DNA of 51,031 bases from Comamonadaceae bacterium (GCA_027486495.1 JAIXOZ010000156.1:1-51031); one strand, 5' to 3'; counted from the first letter of the stretch, positions 8,449-17,507 are shown. A program made the numbers and translations. Notes: generated by a model from the letters alone, not told the origin.

Positions 8449-9087
8449 TCAGCCGACCGGCTTGAGTAAAACCAGCAAGGCCCCTGCACCGCCTTCGGCA
8501 GGTTTGGCCTGCACGAAGGCCATGACCTGGTTTTTTTGCACCAGCCAGCTGTGCACTTTGGACTTGAGCACCGGGGTTTTGCCGGGCGAGCCCAAGCCTT
8601 TGCCGTGCACCACCCGCAAGCAACGCAATCCTTGGCGGTGCGCCAAGCGGATGAATTCGGCCAGCGCCACGCGAGCTTCTTCGCTGCGCAGACCGTGCAG
8701 ATCGATCTCGCGCTGAATTGACCAGTCGCCTTTGCGCAGTTTATGGATCACATCGCGCCCAATGCCCGGGCGGCGAAAACTCAGGGCGTCATCGGTGTCG
8801 AGCAGGGTGCTGGCGTCGAACTCGTCGCTCAGACAATCACGCAGCACCGCCTCGTTGTCCAACTGTCGCTGGTGAGCGATGGGGGCTGGGCCCGGTTTCT
8901 CCAGACTGACCAAGCTGGGCGCAGGCAAACGCTGCACGGCACCCACAGCACGCACAAACAGGTTGCTTTCAGCTTCACGCTGACGTGCGGCCAGCGCCTG
9001 TGCAGCCGCTAGGGCCTGGGCTTGCTCGTGAGCCTCGGCCAGCTTTTGGCGGACTTTCTTCAGGTCTTGCAGCGCATTGATTTTCAC
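8449..9087 (-). CDS. Smr (MutS2 C-terminal-like) domain protein
   Basis: About 212 residues from a GTG start (preceded by GGAG 8 bases upstream); the frame is open for 15 more codons. An Ala/Gln/Glu-rich helix is followed by a linker and a C-terminal Smr domain with EIDLHGLR (LDxH motif) and VVHGKGLGSPG (HGxG motif). Smr domains are nucleases or nucleic-acid-binding modules. Stand-alone copies of this type are widespread in proteobacteria, and some act on collided ribosomes or mRNA (SmrB). The precise role here is not shown by the sequence. Confidence 0.9.
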   Translation of the reverse strand: MKINALQDLKKVRQKLAEAHEQAQALAAAQALAARQREAESNLFVRAVGAVQRLPAPSLVSLEKPGPAPIAHQRQLDNEAVLRDCLSDEFDASTLLDTDDALSFRRPGIGRDVIHKLRKGDWSIQREIDLHGLRSEEARVALAEFIRLAHRQGLRCLRVVHGKGLGSPGKTPVLKSKVHSWLVQKNQVMAFVQAKPAEGGAGALLVLLKPVG

Positions 9088-9147
9088 GGGAGATGCTCCA
9101 GTCAGGGCGTGTGGGACGTTTTCAGCACACAAGAATTTTCAGGGACT

Positions 9148-9552
9148 TCACACGCCCCGGTTGCGCATCCAGTCGGCGGTCTTGAAGAAACTGGCGTTCA
9201 GCCGCTCGCGCAGCACCGGGTCCACACTCAACTCGGTCATGGCTTGGTCCATGCAGGCCAGCCACTGGTCGCGTTCAAGCACCCCAATCGAAAACGGCAT
9301 GTGGCGCATGCGCAAACGCGGGTGGCCAAAACGCTCGGTGTAATGCTCGGGTCCACCCAACCATCCGCACAAAAACCAAAACAACTTGTCGCGGGCACCG
9401 TCCAGGCTGCTGCCGTGGGCGTCTCGCAAAGCCTTGTAGCCCGGCTCCATGTCCATCAGGTCATAAAAGCGGTCGGCCAGGGCACGCACGACCGCTTCAC
9501 CGCCCATCCAAGCAAAGGGGGTGTCAAACGGGGGCTTTTCGTCGATGTTCAT
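9148..9552 (-). CDS. Group II truncated haemoglobin
   Basis: A 134-residue globin of the trHbII class. Visible features are the B-helix FYDLMD, LFWFLCGWLGGPEHYTERFG in the E region, the proximal His in GHPRLRMRHMPF, and the conserved Trp of the G helix (ERDQWLACMDQA). Group II members bind O2 or NO and are linked to nitrosative or oxidative stress. The ATG giving MNIDEKPPFD was chosen, three codons after the first possible start. Confidence 0.92.
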   Translation of the reverse strand: MNIDEKPPFDTPFAWMGGEAVVRALADRFYDLMDMEPGYKALRDAHGSSLDGARDKLFWFLCGWLGGPEHYTERFGHPRLRMRHMPFSIGVLERDQWLACMDQAMTELSVDPVLRERLNASFFKTADWMRNRGV

Positions 9553-9714
9553 TGCGATCAATTGTGACGTGTTGCAAAGGACCTTGGCCGGGTATGGTTC
9601 CAGTCGGACAAAGTGGATGCCTTCAAGTGGTCAGATTCTTGGGTCTTGCCGACCTTGAGCCGGGATCCAAGTGTGCACCGCTGGCCTTGGTTCTCATGCT
9701 GCTGTACTTTCTGG

Positions 9715-9735
9715 ATCCCGGCTCAAGGCCGGGAT
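9715..9735. repeat. REP-like palindrome
   Basis: Inverted repeat ATCCCGGC / GCCGGGAT with a 5-base loop (TCAAG). The same core recurs three times at 14510-14622, which marks it as a dispersed genomic repeat rather than a gene-specific terminator. Confidence 0.75.
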
Positions 9736-9741
9736 GAAAAA

Positions 9742-9783
9742 AACACGGCCGGGGTGACAAAGCACACGGCCGGGGTGACAAAG
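9742..9783. repeat. Two tandem 21-bp repeats
   Basis: Two adjacent 21-base units that both end in acacggccggggtgacaaag and differ only at the first base. The GCCGGGGTGACA end matches the right half of the palindromes at 14601-14622, so these look like REP half-elements duplicated in tandem. They lie directly after the stop of the FtsX-like gene. Confidence 0.75.
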
Positions 9784-9790
9784 TCCAAGA

Positions 9791-12343
9791 TCACTGCGCC
9801 GCTTGGCGCAAAGTCTGCACCACAGGCTGGCGCAACACTCCGGCCAGGCTGAGGCTGCCCGCACCCCAAGCGAGCAGGGCTCCGGCCAGGCCTCCCGCCA
9901 AAGGGGCCCACAAAGGTGGCTGCCAAGCGAATTCGAAGGCGTAACGGGCCAGGGCCCAGCCCACCACCAGCGCCATGGCGCTGGCCATGAAGCCAGCCAG
10001 CCAGCCAATGCCCAGCAGCTCGGTGCGCTGCACTTGCGCCAGCAGGCTGCGACCCGCGCCCAGCGCCCGCATGATGGCGTATTCGCGCTCACGCGCTTGG
10101 CGGCTTGCGCCCACGGCGGCCAACAAAACCATCAGGCCCGCTGCCAAAGTGAAGGTAAACAAAAACTCCACGGCCCGAATCACCTGGTCCATGACCCGCT
10201 GCACCTGCGCCAGCGTGCTGCGCATGTCCACGCTGGTGATGTTGGGGAAGGCATTGACCATGGCATTTTCAAAACCTGGCGCGCCCTGGGGCGAGCGAAA
10301 AGCAGCCATGTAGGTCATGGGTAAATCGGGCATTTGCGAGACCGGAAACAGCATGAAAAAGTTGGCCCGCATCGAAGCCCAGTCCACCTTGCGAAAGGAA
10401 GTGACCCGGGCCTCGTGTGGTTGACCGGCAATGTCAAAGCCCAGTCGGTCACCCAGCTTCAGACCCAGGGCCTGGGCAATCTCCTCTTCCACACTCACGC
10501 CGTCGGCCTCTTCGGCCTGCCAGCGTCCAGCCACCAGCGGGTTGTGATCCGGCAACAACGCGCTGTGCGAGAGGTTGATTTCACGATCGAGAAAGCGTTT
10601 ACCCCGGTCAGCTTCCAGGTCATCAGGGCCGATGACCCGGCCATTGATGGCCACCAGCCTGCCGCGGATCATGGGGAACCAATCGGGCGACTGCACGCCC
10701 GCATTTTGGAGGTACGCCAAAAAGGCCTCAGCCTGATCGGGTTGCACATTGATGACAAAGCGGTCGGGCGCGTTCACAGGCGTGGCCTGACGCCAACTGG
10801 CGATCAGGTCGGTGCGCAGCAAGACCAGCAAAGCCAGCGCCAACAAACCCACCGACAAGGCGCTGACCTGCACCACGGCAAACACCGGGCGCGCCGCCAC
10901 CTGTCGCGTGGCCAGGCGCAACCAGCGCGGGGCCGATTCATCCGGCACCGCACGGCGCAGCAAAAACAAAGTGGCAGCAGCCAAACCGGCAAACAACAAA
11001 AGTGCCAGTGCAAAACCACCCACCGTGATCAAGCCGAGCGTCAAGTTACGGCTGACCATGAGCAAAGTGATGGCAAATCCGAGCAAGCCCATCACCAGCA
11101 CCAGGCCCGAACGCACCTGCACGTTGCCCAGATCGCGGCGAATCACGCGCAGCGGCGGCACTTTCGCCAACTGCAACACAGGCGGCAGCCCAAAAGCCAC
11201 CAACAGCGTCAAGCCCATGGCCAGACCCATCAGCGCCGGCTGCAGCGTAGCGCCAGGTAAGTTGGCATCCACCAACCCCACCAGCAACTGGACAAACCCC
11301 ATGTGCACGCCATAACCGGCCAGCACCCCCAGCACACTGGCCACCAGGCCAGCACACAGAAACTCCAGGCCATAACTCAATGTGAGTGTGCGCTGGCTTT
11401 GCCCCAAAACACGAAGCAATGCGCAAGCATCCAATTGCCGTTCGGCAAAGCTGCGTGCCGCCAAGGCCACCGCCACGGCACACAGCAAGGCGGCCAGCAA
11501 AGCCACCAGGTTCAAAAACTGGGAGGCCCGGTCCAGAGTCTGGCGCATTTCGGGACGACCGCTGTCCAACGATTCGACTTTCACGCCTCGCACCTCGGGC
11601 TTGTCGGCCTCGGCCTGCGCCCACGGCAAAAACTGGCGCACGGCCGCATCGTTGCCAGCCACCGCCATGCGCCAGCTGACGCGGCTGGCCGGCTGGACCA
11701 GCCCGGTGGAGGCCAAATCGGCCATGTTCATCATCACGCGCGGCGCAAATGCCATGAAGCCTGCACCCCGGTCGGGCTCGCGGGTGATGGTGGCGCCAAT
11801 GCGCAAACTGCGCTCGCCCAAGCCCAGCGTCTGACCCACTTGCACGTTCAGGGCTTCGAGCAAAGCCGCATCGACCCAGACTTCGCCAACGGGAGGAATG
11901 CTGCCCGTGTTGGCGCCTGCGATCTCGAGGTGTCCGCGCAAGGGGTAACCGGGCTCCACGGCTTTGAGGGCCACAAGACGGGTAGCGGGTGGCGTGGTGG
12001 CTGGCGTGTCAGGTAGGGAGGCAGCATCCGGCGCGTTCATGGCACGCGCCATGGTCGGAAAACTCACATTGGTGTTGCTTTGCAAACCAGCCTCCCGGGC
12101 CTTTTGGGCAAAGGCCTGAGGGGTGCGCTGGTCGCTCACCACCACCACATCGCCCCCCAGCAGTTGACGCGCATCACGCCACAGACCCGACTGCATGCGA
12201 TCGGCCAAAAAACCCACTGCCGTCAAGGCCGCCACCGCCAAGGCCACCGACACCATCAACAGGCGCAACTCGCCCGCCCGCAGGTCACGCCACAACTGGC
12301 GTGCACCCAGCTTCAAACCATGCATCCAAGACTGATTGTTCAT
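9791..12343 (-). CDS. FtsX-like ABC transporter permease (YbbP type)
   Basis: An 850-residue inner-membrane protein. An N-terminal membrane helix (about 25-45) follows a basic segment, then come a large periplasmic domain, a cluster of membrane helices in the middle and another set at the C-terminus: two FtsX permease units, as in YbbP. The FtsX signature AREREYAIMRALGAGRSLLAQVQRTE is split between the second repeat and its end. Such permeases normally work with a LolD/YbbA-like ATPase to move lipophilic or envelope substrates; no ATPase gene is adjacent here. The start is MNNQSWMHGL, 21 codons into the open frame. Confidence 0.88.
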   Translation of the reverse strand: MNNQSWMHGLKLGARQLWRDLRAGELRLLMVSVALAVAALTAVGFLADRMQSGLWRDARQLLGGDVVVVSDQRTPQAFAQKAREAGLQSNTNVSFPTMARAMNAPDAASLPDTPATTPPATRLVALKAVEPGYPLRGHLEIAGANTGSIPPVGEVWVDAALLEALNVQVGQTLGLGERSLRIGATITREPDRGAGFMAFAPRVMMNMADLASTGLVQPASRVSWRMAVAGNDAAVRQFLPWAQAEADKPEVRGVKVESLDSGRPEMRQTLDRASQFLNLVALLAALLCAVAVALAARSFAERQLDACALLRVLGQSQRTLTLSYGLEFLCAGLVASVLGVLAGYGVHMGFVQLLVGLVDANLPGATLQPALMGLAMGLTLLVAFGLPPVLQLAKVPPLRVIRRDLGNVQVRSGLVLVMGLLGFAITLLMVSRNLTLGLITVGGFALALLLFAGLAAATLFLLRRAVPDESAPRWLRLATRQVAARPVFAVVQVSALSVGLLALALLVLLRTDLIASWRQATPVNAPDRFVINVQPDQAEAFLAYLQNAGVQSPDWFPMIRGRLVAINGRVIGPDDLEADRGKRFLDREINLSHSALLPDHNPLVAGRWQAEEADGVSVEEEIAQALGLKLGDRLGFDIAGQPHEARVTSFRKVDWASMRANFFMLFPVSQMPDLPMTYMAAFRSPQGAPGFENAMVNAFPNITSVDMRSTLAQVQRVMDQVIRAVEFLFTFTLAAGLMVLLAAVGASRQAREREYAIMRALGAGRSLLAQVQRTELLGIGWLAGFMASAMALVVGWALARYAFEFAWQPPLWAPLAGGLAGALLAWGAGSLSLAGVLRQPVVQTLRQAAQ

Positions 12344-12421
12344 CCCCTGACCATAACCGAGGGGCGAAGGTCTGGCAGGGCTGGGGGTTTGATCAAAAAA
12401 GAACAAACCATAAAAACCAAA

Positions 12422-12449
12422 AAGCCCGCAGTCGTTAAACTGCGGGCTT
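12422..12449 (-). terminator. Rho-independent terminator after tRNA-Met
   Basis: A perfect 10-bp stem (aagcccgcag / ctgcgggctt) with an 8-base loop. On the minus strand it is followed by TTTTTGG and further T residues, immediately downstream of the tRNA gene. Confidence 0.9.
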
Positions 12450-12455
12450 CGAATT

Positions 12456-12532
12456 TGGTGGTGATAGGTGGATTTGAACCACCGACATCAGCATTATGAA
12501 TGCTGCGCTCTAACCAACTGAGCTATATCACC
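12456..12532 (-). tRNA. tRNA-Met (anticodon CAT)
   Basis: A 77-base cloverleaf read on the minus strand: acceptor GGTGATA pairs with TATCACC, the D-arm is AGCTCAGTTGGTTAGAGC, the anticodon arm is CAGCA-TTCATAA-TGCTG, and the T-arm is GGTGG-TTCAAAT-CCACC. The 3' CCA is encoded. The initiator-type C1:A72 mismatch is absent, so this is an elongator Met tRNA; an Ile2 tRNA with lysidine-modified CAT cannot be excluded by eye but fits less well. Confidence 0.93.
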
Positions 12533-12614
12533 TGAGTCACTGACGTTACCGTCAAGCCCAAAATTATACACAAAATTCCGTGGCAATCGCGCCAGTTGGC
12601 GTAACAATGGGCGC

Positions 12615-13460
12615 ATGACACAGACCAACCCCGCACCCACCTCCTCTCTGCCATCTAACGGCCAGGCCAGCGCCCATCAAGCCGCCCAAGTGATCTGGGC
12701 GCATTGGCAATCGGGCCAAGTGCTGGCTGCCCTGCCTGAGGGTTGCCATCCCATGAGCGCCGCCCAAGGCTACGCCGCCCAAGCCCAACTGCCCATGGTG
12801 TCCGGTCGCCTTGTGGTCGGTTGGAAAATCGCAGCCACCAGCACCAACGGCCAAGCGCACATCAACGTGAGCAGCCCATTGGTCGGTCGGTTGCTGTCGG
12901 GGCAGGTGTTTGAAAGTGGTGCCACCGTGCCGTCAGCCGGCAACCGCATGCGCGTGGCCGAGCCGGAGTTTGCGTTTGCCATGGCGCAGGACCTGCCGCC
13001 GCAAGCCGCACCTTACAGCCAGCAGCAAGTCATGGCCGCCGTGGCCAGCTTGCACCCGGCCCTAGAAGTGCCCGACTCGCGGCTGGAACCCTTTACCTCA
13101 GCTGGTGAAGCACAACTGTTGGCCGACAACGCCTGTGCCCGCCACTATGTGTTGGGCCCGGCCGCGCCCGATGTCTGGCGCGACCTGGACTTGAGCACCT
13201 ACCCGGTGCACGCCCGGGTCCAACACGGCAGCCAACTGAAGTACACCCGTGATGGCACCGGCGGCAACGTGCTGGGCGACCCGCGCATCGCCCTGACCTG
13301 GCTGGCCAACCAGCTGTCAAGCCTGGGCATCACCTTGGAAAAGGGCCATGTGGTGATCACCGGCACCTGCATGGTGCCGCTTGAACTGCAGCCTGGCGAC
13401 AGCGCCAGCGCCGACTTCGGCCCGCTGGGCCGTGTTGAGATGATTTTTTCGGCGACTTAA
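12615..13460 (+). CDS. 2-keto-4-pentenoate hydratase / fumarylacetoacetase-family protein
   Basis: A 281-residue protein of the MhpD/FAH fold. RVAEPEFAFAMAQDLP (about 116-131) supplies the acidic metal ligands, HPALEVPDSR follows, and GGNVLGDPRIALTWLANQL plus GDSASADFGPLGRVEMIF are typical of MhpD-like hydratases. The family hydrates 2-oxopent-4-enoate or decarboxylates oxalocrotonate in meta-cleavage pathways. No other meta-cleavage gene is adjacent, so the substrate is open. The stop is only 3 bases before the asparaginase start, implying co-translation. Confidence 0.82.
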   Translation: MTQTNPAPTSSLPSNGQASAHQAAQVIWAHWQSGQVLAALPEGCHPMSAAQGYAAQAQLPMVSGRLVVGWKIAATSTNGQAHINVSSPLVGRLLSGQVFESGATVPSAGNRMRVAEPEFAFAMAQDLPPQAAPYSQQQVMAAVASLHPALEVPDSRLEPFTSAGEAQLLADNACARHYVLGPAAPDVWRDLDLSTYPVHARVQHGSQLKYTRDGTGGNVLGDPRIALTWLANQLSSLGITLEKGHVVITGTCMVPLELQPGDSASADFGPLGRVEMIFSAT

Positions 13461-13463
13461 ACC

Positions 13464-14477
13464 ATGACAAAACCCACATTGGCCCTGATCGGCACAGGTG
13501 GCACCATTGCAGGCGCGGCCAGCACTGCCTCCGTCAGCACCGATTACAAACCCGCCAGCCTGAGCCTGGCTGCCGTGGTCGACACCGTGCCAGAGCTGCG
13601 CCAGCGCTACAACATCGCAGTCACCCAGCCCATGCAATTGGCCAGCTACGACGTGCGGCCCGAGCATTGGCTTGATCTGCATGCGGCTGTGATGCAAGCG
13701 GTCAACAACCCCGATGTGGCGGGCATCGTGGTCACCCACGGCACCGACACACTGGAGGAAACTGCGACGTTTTTGCACCTGAGTGTAGACAGCGACAAAC
13801 CGATCGTGGTGGTGGGGGCCATGCGACCCGCCACCGCCTATTCTGCCGATGGCCCAGCCAATTTGCTGGACGCCTGCTGTGTGGCCGCCTGCCCCGGTGC
13901 GCGGGAGCGCGGCACTTTGGTGGTCATGAATGGTCGCATCCATTCGGGCCTGTGGGTGGGCAAACGCCATGTGAGCAGCGTCGAGGCCTTTGACAGCCCA
14001 CTGGCCGGCGCCGTGGGTGAGGTGGCCGACCAGGCGGTGCAGTGGTTCCGCGCCGCAGGGCGTGCACCCACGGTGGCCTGGCAAACGCCTTCGACTTGGA
14101 AAACACCCTCCGAATGGCCCAGGGTGGACATTGCCTTGGCCTACGCCGGTGTGGACGAGACCGCGATGCATGCCTTTGTCGCCGCAGGAGCGCGGGGCAT
14201 TGTGCATGCCGGTTTGGGCAATGCCAACACGCCCACAGCCTACCGCGCTTTCATCCAGTCATTGCCTGCACAAGGTGTATTGGTGGCCCGCTGCGCCCGC
14301 TTCATCACGGGCAGCGTGACGCGGGCCAGCGTGTACGCCGATGCCCAACACGGCATCCTGACGGCCGGCCCCTTGCCGCCTCACAAGGTACGGATCGTGA
14401 TGCTGCTGGGCTTGGCGCACGGCATGGACGGGCACGCGATTCAGGGCTGGATCGACCGCATCTTGTTGGCGGGCTAA
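13464..14477 (+). CDS. ansB: Type II-like L-asparaginase
   Basis: A 337-residue asparaginase/glutaminase-fold enzyme hydrolysing L-asparagine to aspartate and ammonia. Both catalytic triads are visible: TGGTIAG at 11-17 (nucleophile-like Thr14) and THGTDTLEET at 91-100 (Thr91, Asp95). MNGRIHSGLWVGKRH is the conserved mid-protein stretch. No signal peptide is present, so it is probably cytoplasmic. It follows the hydratase gene by 3 bases; an operon of this composition gives no obvious pathway. Confidence 0.9.
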   Translation: MTKPTLALIGTGGTIAGAASTASVSTDYKPASLSLAAVVDTVPELRQRYNIAVTQPMQLASYDVRPEHWLDLHAAVMQAVNNPDVAGIVVTHGTDTLEETATFLHLSVDSDKPIVVVGAMRPATAYSADGPANLLDACCVAACPGARERGTLVVMNGRIHSGLWVGKRHVSSVEAFDSPLAGAVGEVADQAVQWFRAAGRAPTVAWQTPSTWKTPSEWPRVDIALAYAGVDETAMHAFVAAGARGIVHAGLGNANTPTAYRAFIQSLPAQGVLVARCARFITGSVTRASVYADAQHGILTAGPLPPHKVRIVMLLGLAHGMDGHAIQGWIDRILLAG

Positions 14478-14509
14478 AACCCGAGGTTCCAACCACCCCT
14501 CGCCATCAC

Positions 14510-14622
14510 GATCCCGATTCGGGATCCAACCACCCCCCCGTCATCCCGGACTCGATCCGGGATCCAGTGTTCAAGGTGCATTGCAAGCATCAAAACTTGG
14601 ACCCCGGCTCAAAGGCCGGGGT
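14510..14622. repeat. Cluster of three REP-like palindromes
   Basis: Three inverted repeats in a row between the convergent asparaginase and MFS genes: gatcccg/cgggatc (14510-14526), atcccgga/tccgggat (14543-14563) and accccggc/gccggggt (14601-14622). They share the ATCCCGG core with the element at 9715. They may also act as a bidirectional terminator for the two converging genes. Confidence 0.8.
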
Positions 14623-14658
14623 GACAGGCATGTGCCTTCCCGGGCTGCATCACCCCAC

Positions 14659-15837
14659 TCAACGAGGGCGCTGGCTCCAGTAGAGCACCGTGCCACTGAT
14701 GCTGGCCATGACCATGAGGCCCACAAAACCAGCGCGGTAGGTCCCGAACAGGCCAGACAAGGCACCAAACATCGGGGGCCCCACCACCACGCCCAAAAAT
14801 GTGAACGCCAAGGTGCCGCCCGTGGCCATGCTGGCCATGCCGGGTGGCGCGCGGCGGGCCACTTCGGCCAAATAGACGCCGTTCCAGCCAATGGCAGAAG
14901 CACCAAAGCCCACCAAAATCGCAATCACCACGGCCTGCGGTGTGTCGGTGGTCAAAAAGGCCGAAGCCAGCGCACCCGATGCCATCATGCTGGCCAACAA
15001 CAGCAACATGCGACGCGCCCCCAACCAACGGTCGGCCACATAACCCCAGACCACGCGCCCACCAATGCCACCCAACTGCGTAACCGACAAAGCCAGACCC
15101 GCCGCCACTAGGCCGTAAGACAAATCGCCGTGCAAAAAGGTCACCAAATACGTGGTGAGCGACAGCTGCACCATGGAAAACATGAACGAGCAGGACGCCA
15201 TGGTGAACAACGCCCGATGCGCCAACACCAGGCGAATGGGCTCGATCAAACTGCCCCAGCGAATGGCGGCGTGACTTTGGCGGTCGCTGTCGAGTTCGAC
15301 CCGCAGACTTTGTGACACCCAGGCGCAGAGCAAACACACCACCGCCACCGCCACCAGACTGAGTTGCCAATTGCCCAGCAGCGCCAAGGGCGGCACCACC
15401 GCACCCGCCAGCATGCTGCCCAAAGGCACACCGGTTTGCTTGATGGAAAACACCAGCGACATCTGGTGCTTGGGCGTGGTGCGGGCCAGCAGGTGTGAAC
15501 TGGCCGGGGTGATCGGGCCATAACCGAGCCCGATCAACACGGCGCCCAACACCATGGACGGCAACCAGGGCACAGCGCACAACAGCAAACCCAAGGCGCA
15601 CAAGACCAAGCCCCACTGGCTCACGCGGATGGCGCCCATGCGGGCCACCGTGGCGCCGCCCATCAAGGTGGCCACCATGGCCCCCGCATACGTCACCGAC
15701 ACATACAGGCCCACCAAGGCGGGCGAGACTTGCAAAGTCTGCGCCACCACCGGAGCCACCACAGGCAAGCTCAGCAAAGCCATGGCCACCATGGCCTGGA
15801 TCACCAGGGTCAGCAACAAAGGCCACCAGTTTTTCAT
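14659..15837 (-). CDS. Major facilitator superfamily transporter
   Basis: A 392-residue protein with about 12 hydrophobic segments. The first starts at NWWPLLLTLVIQAMVAMAL, and the MFS motif A-like GGATVARMGAIRVSQWG follows helix 2. GYGPITPASSHLLART and SIKQTGVPLGSMLAG are typical of the CynX/NimT-like and related anion or drug carriers. The start is MKNWWPLLLT, since the 12 upstream codons are polar. The substrate is unknown. Downstream genes on the same strand order (Bug receptor, CMD-like protein) suggest organic acid metabolism, but this is weak. Confidence 0.88.
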   Translation of the reverse strand: MKNWWPLLLTLVIQAMVAMALLSLPVVAPVVAQTLQVSPALVGLYVSVTYAGAMVATLMGGATVARMGAIRVSQWGLVLCALGLLLCAVPWLPSMVLGAVLIGLGYGPITPASSHLLARTTPKHQMSLVFSIKQTGVPLGSMLAGAVVPPLALLGNWQLSLVAVAVVCLLCAWVSQSLRVELDSDRQSHAAIRWGSLIEPIRLVLAHRALFTMASCSFMFSMVQLSLTTYLVTFLHGDLSYGLVAAGLALSVTQLGGIGGRVVWGYVADRWLGARRMLLLLASMMASGALASAFLTTDTPQAVVIAILVGFGASAIGWNGVYLAEVARRAPPGMASMATGGTLAFTFLGVVVGPPMFGALSGLFGTYRAGFVGLMVMASISGTVLYWSQRPR

Positions 15838-15898
15838 CGGATCATCTCCCGTACAGGGGAGAGGGGCACCCACAAGGCCCCGGTGAGCACATGCACCC

Positions 15899-16876
15899 TC
15901 AATTGGCTTTGACGCCCGCCTTGACCAACAAACTGCCCAAGGTGTCGATCTCGTTTTTCAGGTGGGCTCGCAAAGCCTCTGGCCGCGCGAGCTCCACGCC
16001 CACGGCCGATATGCCCATGGCCTCCAAGCGCTGGCGCACTTCGGGGTCAGCCACCGACTTTTGCAAAGCCGATGTCAGTTGATCGAGTACGGGCTTGGGC
16101 GTGCCCTTGGGTGCATACAGGCCAAAGGAGATGTTGATGTCAAAGCCTTCCACACCGGCATCGGTGATGGCGGGCACTTCAGGCAACTGGGGCAAACGGG
16201 CTTTACCCGCAGAGGCATAGGCCTTGATCTTGCCGCCCTTGACCGAGGGCACCGTGCCCGAGGTCTGGTCACACAAAATGTCCACCTGGCCGCCCATCAG
16301 GTCGGTCAAGGCCGGGCCAGTGCCTTTGTAAGGAATTTCATTGAGCTTGACGTTCAAGGCGTTCATCATCATCAAACCACACAGGTGCGAGGCCGAACCC
16401 ACACCTGCATGGGCCAGGCTGACTTTGGAGCCGTTCGCTTTCACGTAGGCCACAAACTCGTTCAGGTTTTTGGCCGGAAACTCGTTGCGCGCCACGATCA
16501 CCATGGGACCACTGGTGGCCCGACCAATCGGCTCAAAATCATCCACCGGGTGGTAGGGCAAGCTCTTGTACATGGCGACGTTGGTCGCATGGCTGACGTG
16601 GATCATCAGCAAGGTGTAGCCATCGGCTTTGGCGCGGGCCACTTTGGCCGTGCCTATGGAGCCAGAGGCCCCAGCCGTGTTGTCCACCACGATCTGCTGG
16701 CCCAAGTGCTTTTGCATGGCCCCGGCAAACAAGCGGGTGATGGTGTCACCCGGGCCGCCTGCGGCATAGGGCATGACCATGGTGATGGCCCGGTTGGGAA
16801 AGTCTTGAGCCGAAGCCTGCATGGCGGTGGCGGCCAGCAGCATGGCCAGGCCCGTGCGGATGAAACGAGTAGGCAT
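15899..16876 (-). CDS. Bug-family tripartite tricarboxylate transporter substrate-binding protein
   Basis: A 325-residue periplasmic receptor. The signal peptide ends at ASAQDFPNR (cleavage about residue 23). The Bug hallmarks are ITMVMPYAAGGPGDTITRL near the N-terminus and the middle NEIPYKGTGPALTDLMGGQVD. Bug proteins bind carboxylates and amides and are hugely amplified in Burkholderiales, mostly without adjacent TctAB membrane genes, as here. The ligand cannot be read from sequence. The next gene upstream is a CMD-like protein 40 bases away on the same strand. Confidence 0.95.
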   Translation of the reverse strand: MPTRFIRTGLAMLLAATAMQASAQDFPNRAITMVMPYAAGGPGDTITRLFAGAMQKHLGQQIVVDNTAGASGSIGTAKVARAKADGYTLLMIHVSHATNVAMYKSLPYHPVDDFEPIGRATSGPMVIVARNEFPAKNLNEFVAYVKANGSKVSLAHAGVGSASHLCGLMMMNALNVKLNEIPYKGTGPALTDLMGGQVDILCDQTSGTVPSVKGGKIKAYASAGKARLPQLPEVPAITDAGVEGFDINISFGLYAPKGTPKPVLDQLTSALQKSVADPEVRQRLEAMGISAVGVELARPEALRAHLKNEIDTLGSLLVKAGVKAN

Positions 16877-16916
16877 GAAAGTCTCCTTTTTTTATTGGAC
16901 ACGGCAGTGTGATGGA

Positions 16917-17507
16917 TCAGGCCAACAAGCGCTGGCGAATGTCCAGAGGACTCAGCACCTGAAGGGGTTCAGCACCACCACCGGGAATGCCCACTTGTGT
17001 CGCGTTCAGCAGCATGGACACCATCACATAGGTGCCCGACAAGACCGTCAGGTCCACCACCGCCTGCTCGCCCATGCTGGCCACGGCTTCTTGCCACAAG
17101 TCGTCGGGCACGCGGTGATTGAGTGAGAGCTGAATGCAAAAGTCATACACCAGGCGTTCGTCCTCTTGCATGCTGGTGGGTCGTCGGCATGCCTGCAAGT
17201 CGCGCATCACCGCGTCCGACAAACCCGCCTTACGGGCAATGGTCTCGTGTGCCCACCACTCGTATTGGGCGTTCGAAATACGGGCCTGGATCAGGATAGC
17301 GAATTCATTCAGGCGTTTGTTGACCGAAGTCTTGAAACGCAGGTAGTCCAAAAAATCAAACGCACGCCGGGCCATGTCGGGGCTGCGCAGCAAAGCGTTG
17401 TAAGGGCCTCCGAGTGCGGCACTGGAGACCTTCAGGATGTCGTCGGCCAAAGGCCGCACCTCAGGGGGTAATTCGTCATAGCGGATCTGGGCCAATCGTT
17501 CGGTCAT
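16917..17507 (-). CDS. Carboxymuconolactone decarboxylase-like (AhpD-fold) protein
   Basis: A 196-residue AhpD-fold protein with the helical core LNEFAILIQARISNAQYEWWAHETIARKAG. The CxxC peroxidase motif of AhpD is absent, placing it with CMD-like proteins of unknown function rather than alkylhydroperoxidases. The start is MTERLAQIRYD; 24 upstream codons are open but dissimilar. It lies upstream of the Bug receptor and probably shares its transcript. About 250 bases to the next gene (GST, opposite strand) hold no further gene I can see. Confidence 0.85.
   Translation of the reverse strand: MTERLAQIRYDELPPEVRPLADDILKVSSAALGGPYNALLRSPDMARRAFDFLDYLRFKTSVNKRLNEFAILIQARISNAQYEWWAHETIARKAGLSDAVMRDLQACRRPTSMQEDERLVYDFCIQLSLNHRVPDDLWQEAVASMGEQAVVDLTVLSGTYVMVSMLLNATQVGIPGGGAEPLQVLSPLDIRQRLLA

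Noticed and set aside
10334..11260. A 308-codon plus-strand frame opposite the FtsX-like permease
   Set aside because: Gln/His/Arg-rich antisense frame without any motif.
13317..14207. A 296-codon minus-strand frame opposite the asparaginase gene
   Set aside because: Antisense to conserved asparaginase active-site motifs; no family resemblance.
14609..15826. A 405-codon minus-strand frame overlapping the MFS transporter in another frame
   Set aside because: The translation is Gly/His/Arg-rich low-complexity typical of a high-GC shadow frame, whereas the alternative frame has clear MFS helices and motifs.
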